Shown here: positions 50,915 through 60,079 of the stretch, one piece after another
Layout of the letters: every line of letters starts with the position of its first letter
How positions within the stretch are numbered: the stretch's first letter is position 1
Source: UBA8941 sp963780545
GTDB lineage: Archaea; Thermoproteota; Bathyarchaeia; TCS64
DNA: 64,000 nucleotides
NCBI GenBank assembly: GCA_963780545.1
Contig: CAWACK010000010.1
Location: 186,001-250,000 of the forward strand
Direction: 5' to 3'
Program-made: the position numbers and the translations under genes
Notes under the pieces: generated by a model
Databases searched by the model: none
What the model was told of the DNA's origin: nothing
What the model saw: the letters and a program-made list of their open reading frames with translations, nothing else

Positions 50915-51125
50915 AACCTCTTACCTCGGCGATATTAAGAAATCTACGCAATTTAGTTGTAGTTTAGTTATTTTCTACTCATTTAACGTCGGGTTACTTA
51001 TTTTTAAAACAATTTCCTTCGTCCCAGCTTTCTGATGGATAAGGCGATTCGTTATGAGTGATTAAAAAAAATAGAACAGTTGAGCATACCTAAGAATCAA
51101 TAATGGCTTCGAGAATAGTGATTGT

Positions 51126-51200
51126 TGGTGCGACCGCCGGGATTTGAACCCGGGTCTCTGGCTTGGAAGGCCAAGATCCTAACCACTAGACTACAGTCGC
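51126..51200 (-). tRNA. tRNA-Gly (anticodon TCC), CCA encoded
   Basis: The minus strand folds with acceptor GCGACTG/CGGTCGC, discriminator A and CCA, a D arm GTC...GAT, anticodon stem TTGGC/GCCAG around CTTCCAA (anticodon TCC), and T arm CCGGGTTCAAATCCCGG. It is 75 nt long. Confidence 0.95.
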
Positions 51201-51233
51201 CCGGGAGAGAATTATAGGGGCTCGTTAAAATGT

Positions 51234-51713
51234 TTAGCCCTCGAGCGGAAGAAGGATCTCCGTCGTCCAATGTTCCTGGACGTCCTCGTCGATATAGCTT
51301 CCGGTGCTGAGTCCATATGTATCGGGCTGGTAGACTGCCTCCATGCTGCAGAAGTTCTTTGAGGCTGGCTTGAGACCGCGCTGTTCGAGGTGTTTTCTAA
51401 GTTCACTATAGTAGTGTTCAGCTGGATGTTGTGCGCCTGAATAGACAATGAATCCCGCCCTGAACTCGGAGAGCTTTTTCGTTTTTAGGCCGGGGGCTTC
51501 CTTATCCACGGGGACAAGTACCTCCCTGCGGCAATTCTCTGAGTCCTTGGGGTCGTAGTAGATTATCATCGTCGGGTCGCTGGGTGTGACGCCTTTCTCG
51601 TGGGCTTCAGCGTTAAGGTGAGCAAAAGCCTCTGCCTCATTCTCGCCTGGTTTAAGTTCCCTGTATGCGACGAGGAGGGGTGTTAGGGTTTTGACGCCTA
51701 TCTTCAATATCAT
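51234..51713 (-). CDS. GyrI-like small-molecule-binding domain protein
   Basis: The 159-residue protein has the GyrI/effector-binding shape: an N-terminal L-L-V-A-Y-R-E-L-K-P-G-E, then I-I-Y-Y-D-P, a repeated half, and near the end the T-E-I-L-L-P-L strand common at the C-terminus of these domains. It lacks a DNA-binding domain. Such proteins bind hydrophobic small molecules or hydrolyse them. No ligand is evident. It lies next to taw1 on the same strand. Confidence 0.8.
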   Translation of the reverse strand: MILKIGVKTLTPLLVAYRELKPGENEAEAFAHLNAEAHEKGVTPSDPTMIIYYDPKDSENCRREVLVPVDKEAPGLKTKKLSEFRAGFIVYSGAQHPAEHYYSELRKHLEQRGLKPASKNFCSMEAVYQPDTYGLSTGSYIDEDVQEHWTTEILLPLEG

Positions 51714-51746
51714 TAGGCTTCCTAGATGGAGCGCGGTTTAAAACCT

Positions 51747-52715
51747 TTAGGCGTAGAGGTTTATTGGCCTCTTTAGGCGACTAAGTAAAACTATGTTACT
51801 CTCGTACTGCTCGTCTATTATGGCGTAGCCGGATTCTTCGGCAAGCTGGGCTCCGAAGCCGCGTATATCCTCATAGCTCGCCATCTCCTCATATGTGAAT
51901 CTCTGACGGGCGAAGCCGACGCTCATGGCGCCTTTAGGCTCTATATAAGTAGGGTTGGCCCTTTCAACGAGTCTAGCGTACCCGAGGACATTTTCCATAT
52001 TCAGCTTTGGTACGAGGGTCTGTCGAATTACAGTTGGGCAGCTATAGCTCTGTAGAAGATCGAGTGTCTTCATCACTTTTCCCCATGCCCCCGGGATCAT
52101 GGGGCGGCATGTTTTAACATAGGTCTCTTCGTCTGAGGCACACAGGCTGACATATAGCTGGCTTGGCTCCGTCCCTAGGTTTTCAAGCACCTCTGGGGTT
52201 GTGCCGTTAGTGACTATGAATATCGTGCGGAAGCCACGATGCTTGAAGGCATCGACGAGCTCACCGAGATGATTGTATAGAGTTGGCTCCCCTTCAAGGC
52301 TTATCGCGACATGGACGGGATTTAAAGCCTCATTGAGTCTATTTGCAGATATATGCGGATTGCCACCGAAGCCGTAGATTAGTTTACGATGCGCCTTGAG
52401 ACAACCCTCGACTATGGAATCGGGGTCGTCGCCACCGACTATCGAGGTGGTCTGATCCCAGCCGACTCCCAAGTTTTCGGGAGTGGCTCGCCAGCAGAAT
52501 ATGCAACTCTGTGTACAGTGACCTAGGCTCGGAGTCATTTGTAGGCACCTGTGGCTGGGAACGCCATAGAATCTCTGCTTATAGCAGTGTTGCTGCCCCC
52601 CTGATCTAAGGCTTTTTCCCACCCATAGGCACGTCTTCACCGCGGAGTGGCTGCCCACCAATCTGTAGCGCTGTTTCGCGTAACGCGCTGTGAGTTGATG
52701 TGGTAGGCTCAACAC
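51747..52715 (-). CDS. taw1: tRNA 4-demethylwyosine synthase (radical SAM)
   Basis: The 322-residue enzyme makes the tricyclic base of wyosine at position 37 of tRNA-Phe, using SAM and pyruvate. The radical SAM cysteines are in G-H-C-T-Q-S-C-I-F-C-W-R (CxxxCxxC). G-G-D-D-P, A-I-S-L-E-G-E-P and N-P-T-Y-I-E-P-K-G follow. A second N-terminal cysteine set (C-Y-K-Q-R-F-Y-G, S-H-R-C) fits the extra Fe-S cluster of TYW1 proteins. The start may be an internal methionine. Confidence 0.92.
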   Translation of the reverse strand: MLSLPHQLTARYAKQRYRLVGSHSAVKTCLWVGKSLRSGGQQHCYKQRFYGVPSHRCLQMTPSLGHCTQSCIFCWRATPENLGVGWDQTTSIVGGDDPDSIVEGCLKAHRKLIYGFGGNPHISANRLNEALNPVHVAISLEGEPTLYNHLGELVDAFKHRGFRTIFIVTNGTTPEVLENLGTEPSQLYVSLCASDEETYVKTCRPMIPGAWGKVMKTLDLLQSYSCPTVIRQTLVPKLNMENVLGYARLVERANPTYIEPKGAMSVGFARQRFTYEEMASYEDIRGFGAQLAEESGYAIIDEQYESNIVLLSRLKRPINLYA

Positions 52716-52800
52716 TTACCCCAGAGTGTTCAGGTGAGGTGGCTCATAAATTAGTCGAACTCTTTAACCCGATGACCTACGCCTTTTGAGTCGATGGTTT

Positions 52801-53805
52801 ATGAAGTCCAGATCTAAGGTCTTTAGGAGGCTACTAAAGGGAAAGGGCCTCATCTTTAGGCCATGCGCCTATGATGCGCTCTCAGCGATCCTTATAGAGC
52901 GGGCGGGCTTCGACGTCATCGGGACCTCAGGGTATGGCATATCTGCATCAATCATCGGCCAGCCTGACATAGGCCTCATAGGATACCAGGAGATGCTGGA
53001 GAGAACACGCACAATCGTGAACGCGGTATCGACGCCAGTCGACGTCGATATAGACACCGGTTATGGTAACGCCCTCAATGCATACTGGACGGTATTGAAT
53101 TTTGCGCGTATAGGGGCTGCTGGTGTAAGGATCGAGGATCAGGTCTGGCCTAAGAGGTGCGGTCATATGGCTGGGAAGAACGTTATTCCCGCCAACGAGA
53201 TGGTTGGTAAGATTAGGGCTGCGGTTAAGGCAAGGGATGAGGAGGACCCTGATCTTGTCATAGGGGCAAGGACCGACGCCAGGGCTATCTCAACTCTTAA
53301 TGAGACCATATCGAGGGCTGTAGCATACGTAGAGGCGGGCGCCGACTACGTCTACGTTGAAGCTCCGCAGAGCCTCGTTGAGGTGGAGCGCCTAGTTAAG
53401 GATATTCCCGCACCTATAGCCTTCAACATTATACCCGGCGGTAAAACTCCACCCTTTACCGTTGTTGATCTTGAGGAGAGGGGCGTTAGGTACCTCTCAG
53501 TTCCCATGGTCTGCCTCTACTCCGCCACAAAGGCGATGGAGGACGCTCTTAGAGAGCTTAAAACTACCAGAGACCTCACGAAGATGGCCGCGAGGGGTGT
53601 GAGCTGGGCTGAGTTTAACGACATTGTCGGCCATAAAGTTTGGAGGCGCTTAGAACTCGAGACTCTATCAGAGGAGGAGATAAATGAGAAGTATGGTACA
53701 AGGAACCTCAATGAAATAATTAGGGGTGAACGGGAGGTCAACGAGAGGACGTGGAAGAAGGTGAAAGATGGCTGTTCTATTTCGACTTCAGCAGATAAGC
53801 CGTGA
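52801..53805 (+). CDS. PEP mutase/isocitrate lyase superfamily protein (methylisocitrate lyase-like)
   Basis: The ~334-residue TIM-barrel protein has F-D-V-I-G-T-S-G-Y-G, D-V-D-I-D-T-G-Y-G (metal-binding), I-E-D-Q-V-W-P-K-R-C-G-H-M (catalytic cysteine in K-R-C-G-H) and I-G-A-R-T-D-A. The K-R-C-G-H motif points to a C-C lyase such as 2-methylisocitrate lyase rather than PEP mutase, but oxaloacetate hydrolases look similar. ATG 52801 is chosen; TTG 52786 adds five residues. Its 3' end overlaps the convergent MFS gene. Confidence 0.82.
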   Translation: MKSRSKVFRRLLKGKGLIFRPCAYDALSAILIERAGFDVIGTSGYGISASIIGQPDIGLIGYQEMLERTRTIVNAVSTPVDVDIDTGYGNALNAYWTVLNFARIGAAGVRIEDQVWPKRCGHMAGKNVIPANEMVGKIRAAVKARDEEDPDLVIGARTDARAISTLNETISRAVAYVEAGADYVYVEAPQSLVEVERLVKDIPAPIAFNIIPGGKTPPFTVVDLEERGVRYLSVPMVCLYSATKAMEDALRELKTTRDLTKMAARGVSWAEFNDIVGHKVWRRLELETLSEEEINEKYGTRNLNEIIRGEREVNERTWKKVKDGCSISTSADKP

Positions 53806-54952
53806 TGGCGCAGAGGGCCCCGAAGATAGCCATAGACAATAAGCTCAGCGAGTAGGAGCCCGTAGAGTCGAGGATAATTCCCGCGAGTGGTTGTGTGGCT
53901 GCGATACCAATGTTTCCACATATCCCGAGGACCGCGAAGCCAACCCCGGCCATGCTAGGCCCCAGCATCTCAGAGGGTAGTGTTTGAATTATGCCGGGTA
54001 TCATCGAAGCAGCGAAACCTAGCACAAATATTAGTCCTATGAGGGCAAATCCAGAAGAATAGGCCATCGCAACCTCTACGAGACAGACGGCTGTAGCACC
54101 GACCACGAGTAAAAGCTTCCTTTTCCCGATTCTATCCGATATTAAGCCAAAGAGGGGGACGCAGAATATCGTCATCCAGCTGAGGATACTTGCGTAAAGA
54201 CTTGCATCGATCGTCGAGAACCCTTTATAAGATGTGAAGAGGGTCGGAGCCCATGTGCTGAAAGATAGGAGCGCTCCGTTGAAGAAGAGCCATACTACGC
54301 CGACCTTCCATAGCTCGGCATTGCGGAAGGAGCTCAAGCCTCCGGTGCTTCTTCCGCGTCCCGACATCGGACCTTCCCTTACGATAACTAAGTAGAGAGC
54401 CGTCGTAACGATCCCCAGCACTAAACTGAAGTAGAAAGCAGAGCGCCATCCAAGGCTAGTTACCAGGGCACTTCCGATCGGGAAGGCAACAACTGTGGCC
54501 AATGGCATGTTAACAGCGAAAATACCCATCGCCTTTCCAAGTTCCTCTCTGGTAAACCATTGGGGAACGATAGCTGGCGTGACGATGAGAATGAAGGAAC
54601 CGCCTATGCCAAGGAGTAGTCTCCCAATGAGTAGCGATGCGAAGGAGGTGGCTGTGGCCGTGAGGAAAGAGCTGATTGCCACACAAATTAAAGCAATGCA
54701 ACCTGTGAGTCTTACACCATATCTATCCATGGCGACACTCGCCGGTATGCTCAAGATAATCCCCGGGATGAGGACGGCGGACATGAGGAATCCTGCTTCT
54801 GCATTGCTTATTTTGAATTCGCCAACTATCGTTGGGAGAAGAGGCGGCGCTATCTGGAAGCTGAAGGCCCAAGCAACATATGCGAGCAGAGCCGTGAAGA
54901 GGATTATCCACCTCATCCTCGACGATTTTGCATTAGGTGCACCAATATCCAT
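53777..54952 (-). CDS. MFS transporter
   Basis: The 391-residue protein has about twelve hydrophobic helices and the MFS loop motif D-R-Y-G-V-R-L-T-G (between TM2 and TM3) and S-D-R-I-G-K-R-K (in the second half). The conserved proline in F-Q-I-A-P-P-L-L-P-T-I-V-G-E-F is like that of oxalate/formate or nitrate-type carriers, but the substrate is unknown. The C-terminus is at the cytoplasmic side and basic. Confidence 0.9.
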   Translation of the reverse strand: MDIGAPNAKSSRMRWIILFTALLAYVAWAFSFQIAPPLLPTIVGEFKISNAEAGFLMSAVLIPGIILSIPASVAMDRYGVRLTGCIALICVAISSFLTATATSFASLLIGRLLLGIGGSFILIVTPAIVPQWFTREELGKAMGIFAVNMPLATVVAFPIGSALVTSLGWRSAFYFSLVLGIVTTALYLVIVREGPMSGRGRSTGGLSSFRNAELWKVGVVWLFFNGALLSFSTWAPTLFTSYKGFSTIDASLYASILSWMTIFCVPLFGLISDRIGKRKLLLVVGATAVCLVEVAMAYSSGFALIGLIFVLGFAASMIPGIIQTLPSEMLGPSMAGVGFAVLGICGNIGIAATQPLAGIILDSTGSYSLSLLSMAIFGALCAITAYLLKSK

Positions 54953-55019
54953 GCCAAATCACTTCAACATGTAAATTAGAACTCTTCCATCGGAATCTTA
55001 TTGAAAAATGCGGACGGGA

Positions 55020-56555
55020 TTAGAAGCCGTAGATCTTCCCATACTTCTTCTCTAGATATGAGATGTACGGCTTAACTGTCAGATTCTCTCCCGTTACTTC
55101 TCTGACGAGGTCTGCAGGATCGTAGAGGTTGCCCTTGCTGTGGACGTTTTCCACCAACCACTCTTTCACTGGCTGGAAATTACCTTTCTTCAGCTCTTTC
55201 TTCCATTCAGGGGCATCCCTCTTCAACTTTTTAAGGAACATACCACCGTAAATGTTGCCCATGGCGTAGCTTGGGAAGTAGCCGTAGAGGCCGCTGGCCC
55301 AGTGTGTATCCTGCATTACGCCTTCACTATCGTTCTCAATCTTGACGCCTAGGTATTTTTCATATTTTTCATTCCAGGCTTGAGGAAGCTCGTTGACGTC
55401 GAGGTTTCCGGCGAAGATATCGCGCTCCATCTCGAAGCGGATAATGATGTGAAGGCCATACGTCACCTCATCGGCTTCTATTCTGATCTTTGAAGGTTCC
55501 ACAATATTGACAGCGGCGATGAAATCAGCGAGCTTTTCGCCCCTGAGTGGCTTTCCCACGATCTTCTTGAGCCTAGGAAGCATGTAGCTGAGGAACTCCG
55601 GGCTGTGGCCCACCATGTTCTCGACGAAGCGGCTTTGGCTTTCGTGTATGCCGAAGCTGGATGCGCTGCCAATTGGCTGGTACATCCATTCTCGGGGTAG
55701 ATTCTGCTCATAGAGTGCATGGCCTCCCTCGTGCAAGATGCTGTAGAGGCTAGAGACCCACCGGTCTTCGTAGTAGTGAGTTGTGATGCGGACATCGTCG
55801 TAGTAGCCATTTGTGAAAGGGTGCTCAGTTTCGTCCAAGCGTCCTCCAGCGTTTGCACTCTTTGTGTCGAAGCCGATGAAGTCCATGGCTACATCGCTTA
55901 TCTTCCTCTGAACGTCGATGGGGACAGGCCGAGTGAGGATAGACTTGTCAGGTTCGAAGCCCGATTTCTCCACTTTCTTCATTACATCGATGAGTCCTTC
56001 ACGCATTTCGGTGAAAATCTTGGTGATTTTGTCGGCGGTCATCTTTGACTCAAAGGTATCGAGGAGGGCGTCGTAAGGTGTCTTCGTAGCTTTGACCTTC
56101 ATCAGGATATCGGCGGCCTTCTGCTTTAGTTCTATCATCTTCTTTAGCTCAGGCTTGAACATCTCATAGTCCTTTGCCGCCTTCGCTTTCTTCCAGACAC
56201 CAACTGCTATTGTCTGCTGCTTAGCAGTCTCGAAAACCAGTTGCTCGGGGAGCTTTGTCGCCTCATCATATGATTTACGGGCGAGGTAGACATTTCTCTT
56301 CTGGAGGGCCTCGAGATTCCTGAAGCTAGAGTCTTTCTCTATAGAATCGAGCAACTTACCCATTTGGGGGTCGGTGAGCATCTTATGACCTATGATTTCG
56401 AGGAGAGCGATCTGTTGGCTCCTGAGGTCGAGCGCCTTCGGAGGCATCTTCGTCTCCATGTCCCAGGAGACTATTGCCTCTGTTGACGAAAGTATGGCGA
56501 GTTCCTTCGATTTTGACAGGAATTCTTCATACGACTTCTCAAGGTTAGAATTCAT
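55020..56555 (-). CDS. Metallocarboxypeptidase, M32 (Taq) family
   Basis: The ~511-residue protein has the M32 zinc motif H-E-G-G-H-A-L-Y-E-Q and, about 30 residues later, the glutamate in G-I-H-E-S-Q-S-R, plus I-R-I-E-A-D-E-V-T-Y near the C-terminus and the E-x-x-P-x-E-D-like D-E-T-E-H-P-F. It removes C-terminal residues from peptides and is cytoplasmic. I chose ATG 56555, since the extra 13 residues upstream are not family-like. It follows the TrpRS gene on the same strand. Confidence 0.93.
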   Translation of the reverse strand: MNSNLEKSYEEFLSKSKELAILSSTEAIVSWDMETKMPPKALDLRSQQIALLEIIGHKMLTDPQMGKLLDSIEKDSSFRNLEALQKRNVYLARKSYDEATKLPEQLVFETAKQQTIAVGVWKKAKAAKDYEMFKPELKKMIELKQKAADILMKVKATKTPYDALLDTFESKMTADKITKIFTEMREGLIDVMKKVEKSGFEPDKSILTRPVPIDVQRKISDVAMDFIGFDTKSANAGGRLDETEHPFTNGYYDDVRITTHYYEDRWVSSLYSILHEGGHALYEQNLPREWMYQPIGSASSFGIHESQSRFVENMVGHSPEFLSYMLPRLKKIVGKPLRGEKLADFIAAVNIVEPSKIRIEADEVTYGLHIIIRFEMERDIFAGNLDVNELPQAWNEKYEKYLGVKIENDSEGVMQDTHWASGLYGYFPSYAMGNIYGGMFLKKLKRDAPEWKKELKKGNFQPVKEWLVENVHSKGNLYDPADLVREVTGENLTVKPYISYLEKKYGKIYGF

Positions 56556-56603
56556 GATGGAATAATTCATGGAGAAGGTATTATCCTTTTTCAAAAAAAG
56601 GTG

Positions 56604-57707
56604 CTACTTTAGGAGGAAGTCGTCAAGCTTATCCCGGGACTTTTCCCGCTTAGCTTGGAAATCGATCAAGAATAACTTAACCTTCTTTACTAAGCGGGCT
56701 TTGCAGTCACCGCAGACGAGGGTACCCGTCTTACATTCTGTTTCTATCTCCGCAAGCTTTGCATCTTCTTCTTCGAAAAGATAGAAGAAGTAGGCGTAGA
56801 TGTTACAGGCTTCAGGGCGCCCACCAAGTTCCCTTTGGAGCTTCACGGTTTCACGACCTCCCGTGAAGGCGGACATAACCTTCTTCGCTGCGACCTCCGG
56901 CTGGTCTGTTGTGAAGATTGCTGTCTCGGGTTGACTAGCGCTCATTTTTCCACCTTGTGCGAGGCCGGGAAGGAACTTGCTGTGAATCTGCGACGGCTTA
57001 TAGTAGCCCATCTTTTCAGCGATGTCGCGAGTCATTCTCCAGTATGGATCCTGGTCGATTGCTGCCGGGATGAGGCAAGCCACGTTTCTCCCTTCTCTAT
57101 AACTCTGGAGGAAGCATGTCATCGCCTGAAGAGCGGGATACCATGTGAGACCTATGTTGTCAGAGTCGGTAAAGCCGAATACCGCTTTCACTGTGCTGAA
57201 GGTGATCCTCTTCGATACCTGTAGCCCAAGCTTGTAAAGGTGCTGAATATGCTCAGTATCGCTGAAGATGTGGGTCAACTCTGGGTTGAGCCCGCAGGAT
57301 ATGACATCGAGGGCATTATCATACGTGTAGCTTACCGTCTGATCCAGCGTCAGGTCGTCCCTAAGGAGGAACTTCTCATCGTCGGTCATCTGGAAGTAGA
57401 GATGGGCGCCATACGCATCTTGAAGGTACTTACAAAAAAACCATGGCAAGAGGTGGCCGAGGTGGACGTGGCCCGATGGCCCACGGCCGGTGTAGAGACC
57501 GATGGGGCGGCCCGCGTCGTACTCGTTTAGCCACCAGTCTAAGTCCCTGTGGCTGAAGAAAATGTTGCGGCGGAGTTGCACATGCATGAACCCCGCCTTT
57601 TTAGCTATACGCTCTTTAAGATCGCGGGTGAGGTGCTGCGTACCGAAGCGTTCAATCAACTTATCGTAGTCGATCTCACCCGAGACCTCCCATGGCGTCA
57701 CAACCAT
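56604..57707 (-). CDS. trpS: Tryptophanyl-tRNA synthetase
   Basis: The ~367-residue archaeal class I enzyme has G-P-S-G-H-V-H-L-G-H (HIGH motif) and G-G-K-M-S-A-S (KMSKS-type). The family start V-V-T-P-W-E-V follows ATG 57707; TTG 57734 adds nine residues. A conserved-looking in-frame extension of 41 codons lies further upstream without a start codon. The C-terminal C-x-x-C (C-G-D-C) is a normal zinc-like site in archaeal TrpRS. Confidence 0.95.
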   Translation of the reverse strand: MVVTPWEVSGEIDYDKLIERFGTQHLTRDLKERIAKKAGFMHVQLRRNIFFSHRDLDWWLNEYDAGRPIGLYTGRGPSGHVHLGHLLPWFFCKYLQDAYGAHLYFQMTDDEKFLLRDDLTLDQTVSYTYDNALDVISCGLNPELTHIFSDTEHIQHLYKLGLQVSKRITFSTVKAVFGFTDSDNIGLTWYPALQAMTCFLQSYREGRNVACLIPAAIDQDPYWRMTRDIAEKMGYYKPSQIHSKFLPGLAQGGKMSASQPETAIFTTDQPEVAAKKVMSAFTGGRETVKLQRELGGRPEACNIYAYFFYLFEEEDAKLAEIETECKTGTLVCGDCKARLVKKVKLFLIDFQAKREKSRDKLDDFLLK

Positions 57708-58060
57708 GTTGCCTTTCTTGATATTCGTGCTCAAACTTGGTAGTCTCCCGCCGGGCGCGACGTATGGGTTCTCCCTCTCGCCTGCTCGGTTTAGAATGTT
57801 TCTGAGGGCTAAGTGATACGAAACATGCTCAACTAGGCTAAAACCCAGTCCAACTCATACACGACCATCACTTTTCCCGACCTTCTATCGTTCAATCAAT
57901 TTAAAAAGGTTGTTGACGATGAAAACTATTTGACCTTTATAGGAGCGTCAATTTATTTAAAGTGCAGAGTAACAATTTTCCTAAAGTAAAATAGCCCAAT
58001 TAAGTCTTTACAGAATTCTTTTGGTAAAGAGAATTTTAGAGTTATTAAATTTGGAAGGAG
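57708..58060 (-). promoter_or_regulatory. trpS upstream region with TATA box and a short ORF containing Trp
   Basis: Minus strand: AACCTTTTTAAATTG (TATA centre about 57904) is followed 36 nt later by ATG 57868, which reads M-V-V-Y-E-L-D-W-V-L-A and stops at 57833. The trpS frame itself is open without a start from 57854. The rest of the stretch, 57915-58060, is AT-rich with no gene that I can see. Confidence 0.4.
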
Positions 58061-58522
58061 TTACACCTTAACTAATTCAAGGATGGCCTGCTCCAGAGTC
58101 TTTCCCGGTGGAGGGTTCTCCACGACTTCCCCGACCTTCTCGCCATCTTTTCCGAGCACGACAAAGAGGGGGATCTTTACTACACTGAATTCGTCAACCT
58201 CAGGTGGGGAGGGTGGGACCGCCCACTTTTTGGTGTTGCTCTTGGCGTCCCTCATAATGTGGCCGAAGACTCTTGCCTCCATCCCGGTCGCCTCCGCTAA
58301 AAGGTCGAGGACCGGGACGTTCCTTATACAGTCGGGGCACCATTCTGCACTGAAAGCGTAGATCGAATAGCCCTTCGCCTTCTTCAGCTCCTTCACAACA
58401 GATGCGTCGAGCTTGTACTCGGCGCGCCTCTTATCGAAGGCGTCTTTCGCCTTGCTTGGAGCAGAGACGTAGTCGTGAACGGTCTCAGAACGGTTTCTAA
58501 GCCTCGTCAAATCGTACTTCAT
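58061..58522 (-). CDS. Thioredoxin-fold protein
   Basis: The 153-residue protein has a thioredoxin-like fold with W-C-P-D-C (C-P-D-C) after a first strand Y-S-I-Y-A-F-S-A-E, and a later cis-proline region I-P-L-F-V-V-L-G-K. It starts with a helical extension of about 45 residues. It likely reduces disulfides or binds a partner in the cytoplasm; no signal peptide. The target is unknown. Confidence 0.85.
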   Translation of the reverse strand: MKYDLTRLRNRSETVHDYVSAPSKAKDAFDKRRAEYKLDASVVKELKKAKGYSIYAFSAEWCPDCIRNVPVLDLLAEATGMEARVFGHIMRDAKSNTKKWAVPPSPPEVDEFSVVKIPLFVVLGKDGEKVGEVVENPPPGKTLEQAILELVKV

Positions 58523-58583
58523 TTCGATCAGAGATGGGTGATGCGGGGATTAAAATGGGTTTACTTCAGGTGCGCACGCCTAA

Positions 58584-59222
58584 TTATTCTAAGTTTACTT
58601 TCTGACCTTCTACTATGTAAACCACAGAGTCACCTATGTAGCAGGCATGATCAGCCATACGCTCGAGGTGGCGAACCAGAAGTATTGTTGCTATGGCGCA
58701 CTTCATGTCGATGTTTCTGCTCTCCATCATAGAGGTGATTGTCTCCTTATACATTCGATCGACAATGTCATCATCTTTTGAGAGCGTCTTCGCAAGTTGG
58801 GCGTCCCTGTTTTTGAATGCGACAATGCTCTTCCTTATCATTGCCAGCGCTTTCTCAGCCATATCTAGAGAGACGGTGAAGTCACATGTGGATAAGTCGC
58901 CGAGCCAGCTTGGAGTCAGCGCGATATCATAGGCGTATCGTCCGAAACGTGACAGGTCGTAAGAGATGTCTATGCACGATTTTATGTACCTTAGATCCAC
59001 CGCCAGCGGCTGGTATCTGGCGAGGAGTTCAACAGCTAGATCGTTTGTGTTTTCTCTCAGCATGCTTAGCTGGTTTGAAAGCTGAAAGATTGAATCAGAT
59101 GTTATCTCTGACTTTTTTTGGTACGCGTCAAGTGCCTTGATGATCGTTTTTTCGGTTAAGTTCGACATGTCTAATACCATTTTCGTTAGTTGCTCTAATC
59201 CAAGATCCATTAGTCTAGACAT
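58584..59222 (-). CDS. phoU: PhoU-type phosphate transport regulator
   Basis: The 212-residue helical protein has two PhoU repeats; each has the E-x-x-x-D-type metal patch (e.g. H-L-E-R-M-A-D-H-A at the end, D-D-I-V-D-R in the middle). PhoU restrains the Pst transporter when phosphate is ample. It follows pstB by eight bases in the order pstS-pstC-pstA-pstB-phoU. Confidence 0.93.
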   Translation of the reverse strand: MSRLMDLGLEQLTKMVLDMSNLTEKTIIKALDAYQKKSEITSDSIFQLSNQLSMLRENTNDLAVELLARYQPLAVDLRYIKSCIDISYDLSRFGRYAYDIALTPSWLGDLSTCDFTVSLDMAEKALAMIRKSIVAFKNRDAQLAKTLSKDDDIVDRMYKETITSMMESRNIDMKCAIATILLVRHLERMADHACYIGDSVVYIVEGQKVNLE

Positions 59223-59230
59223 TTCATCAT

Positions 59231-60079
59231 CTATCCAAATCTTCCAGTTAGATAACTCTCTGTCAGGTTTTTAGTTGGCTTTTCGAAGATCTGCTTGGTT
59301 GGCCCGTATTCAATCATTTCCCCGAGGTAAAAGAAGGCGGTAAAGTCTGCGACTCGTGCCGCCTGCTGCATGTTGTGGGTCACTATCACAACTGTGTAGT
59401 CTTTCTTTAGCTGAATCATTAATTGCTCGATCTTCGCAGTGGCTACGGGATCGAGGGCTGAGCATGGCTCGTCCATTAATATGACCTCTGGCTGTAGGGC
59501 GATCGCCCTGGCGATGCAAAGTCGCTGTTGTTGCCCCCCAGAAATGCTTGTCCCGGGTTTCTTCAGGTCGTCCTTTACCTCATCCCATAGAGTCGCTTGT
59601 TCGAGGCTCCGCTTCACTATCTCGTCAAGGCTCTTATCATTACTGAATCCGGTCAGCTTTAACCCCGCTGCAACGTTATCATATATGGACATAGTGGGGA
59701 AGGGGTTAGGCTTCTGGAAAATCATCCCAACTCTTCTCCGAAGTTGAACGGGGTCACTCTCTTTTGCGTAGATGTCTTTTCCATCCAGTAGTACTTGGCC
59801 CGTCCTACGTGAATCTGGAATCAGTTCGTGCATCCTGTTAAGACATCTTATGAATGTTGATTTTCCACAACCCGAAGGGCCGATGATGGCTGTGATACAG
59901 TTGGTTCGTATTGGTAGATCTATATCCTTCAAAGCTTGTTTGGTGCCAAACCATGCACTCAACTTGACGCTCTTCATCTTATCGTCGAGTGACATTATGT
60001 CTTGTTCAGCAGAAGATTTCTCATCGTAAGTACTAAAAGTCATCTCACTCTTCTCCAAAATAGTCTCCATAATTTCCAT
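59231..60079 (-). CDS. pstB: Phosphate ABC transporter ATP-binding protein
   Basis: The 282-residue ATPase has Walker A G-P-S-G-C-G-K-S-T, signature S-G-G-Q-Q-Q-R-L, Walker B V-I-L-M-D-E-P, and the PstB mark L-N-R-M-H-E-L. It energises phosphate uptake through PstC and PstA. Its start abuts the pstA stop. The first ~30 residues are a poorly conserved extension. Confidence 0.96.
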   Translation of the reverse strand: MEIMETILEKSEMTFSTYDEKSSAEQDIMSLDDKMKSVKLSAWFGTKQALKDIDLPIRTNCITAIIGPSGCGKSTFIRCLNRMHELIPDSRRTGQVLLDGKDIYAKESDPVQLRRRVGMIFQKPNPFPTMSIYDNVAAGLKLTGFSNDKSLDEIVKRSLEQATLWDEVKDDLKKPGTSISGGQQQRLCIARAIALQPEVILMDEPCSALDPVATAKIEQLMIQLKKDYTVVIVTHNMQQAARVADFTAFFYLGEMIEYGPTKQIFEKPTKNLTESYLTGRFG

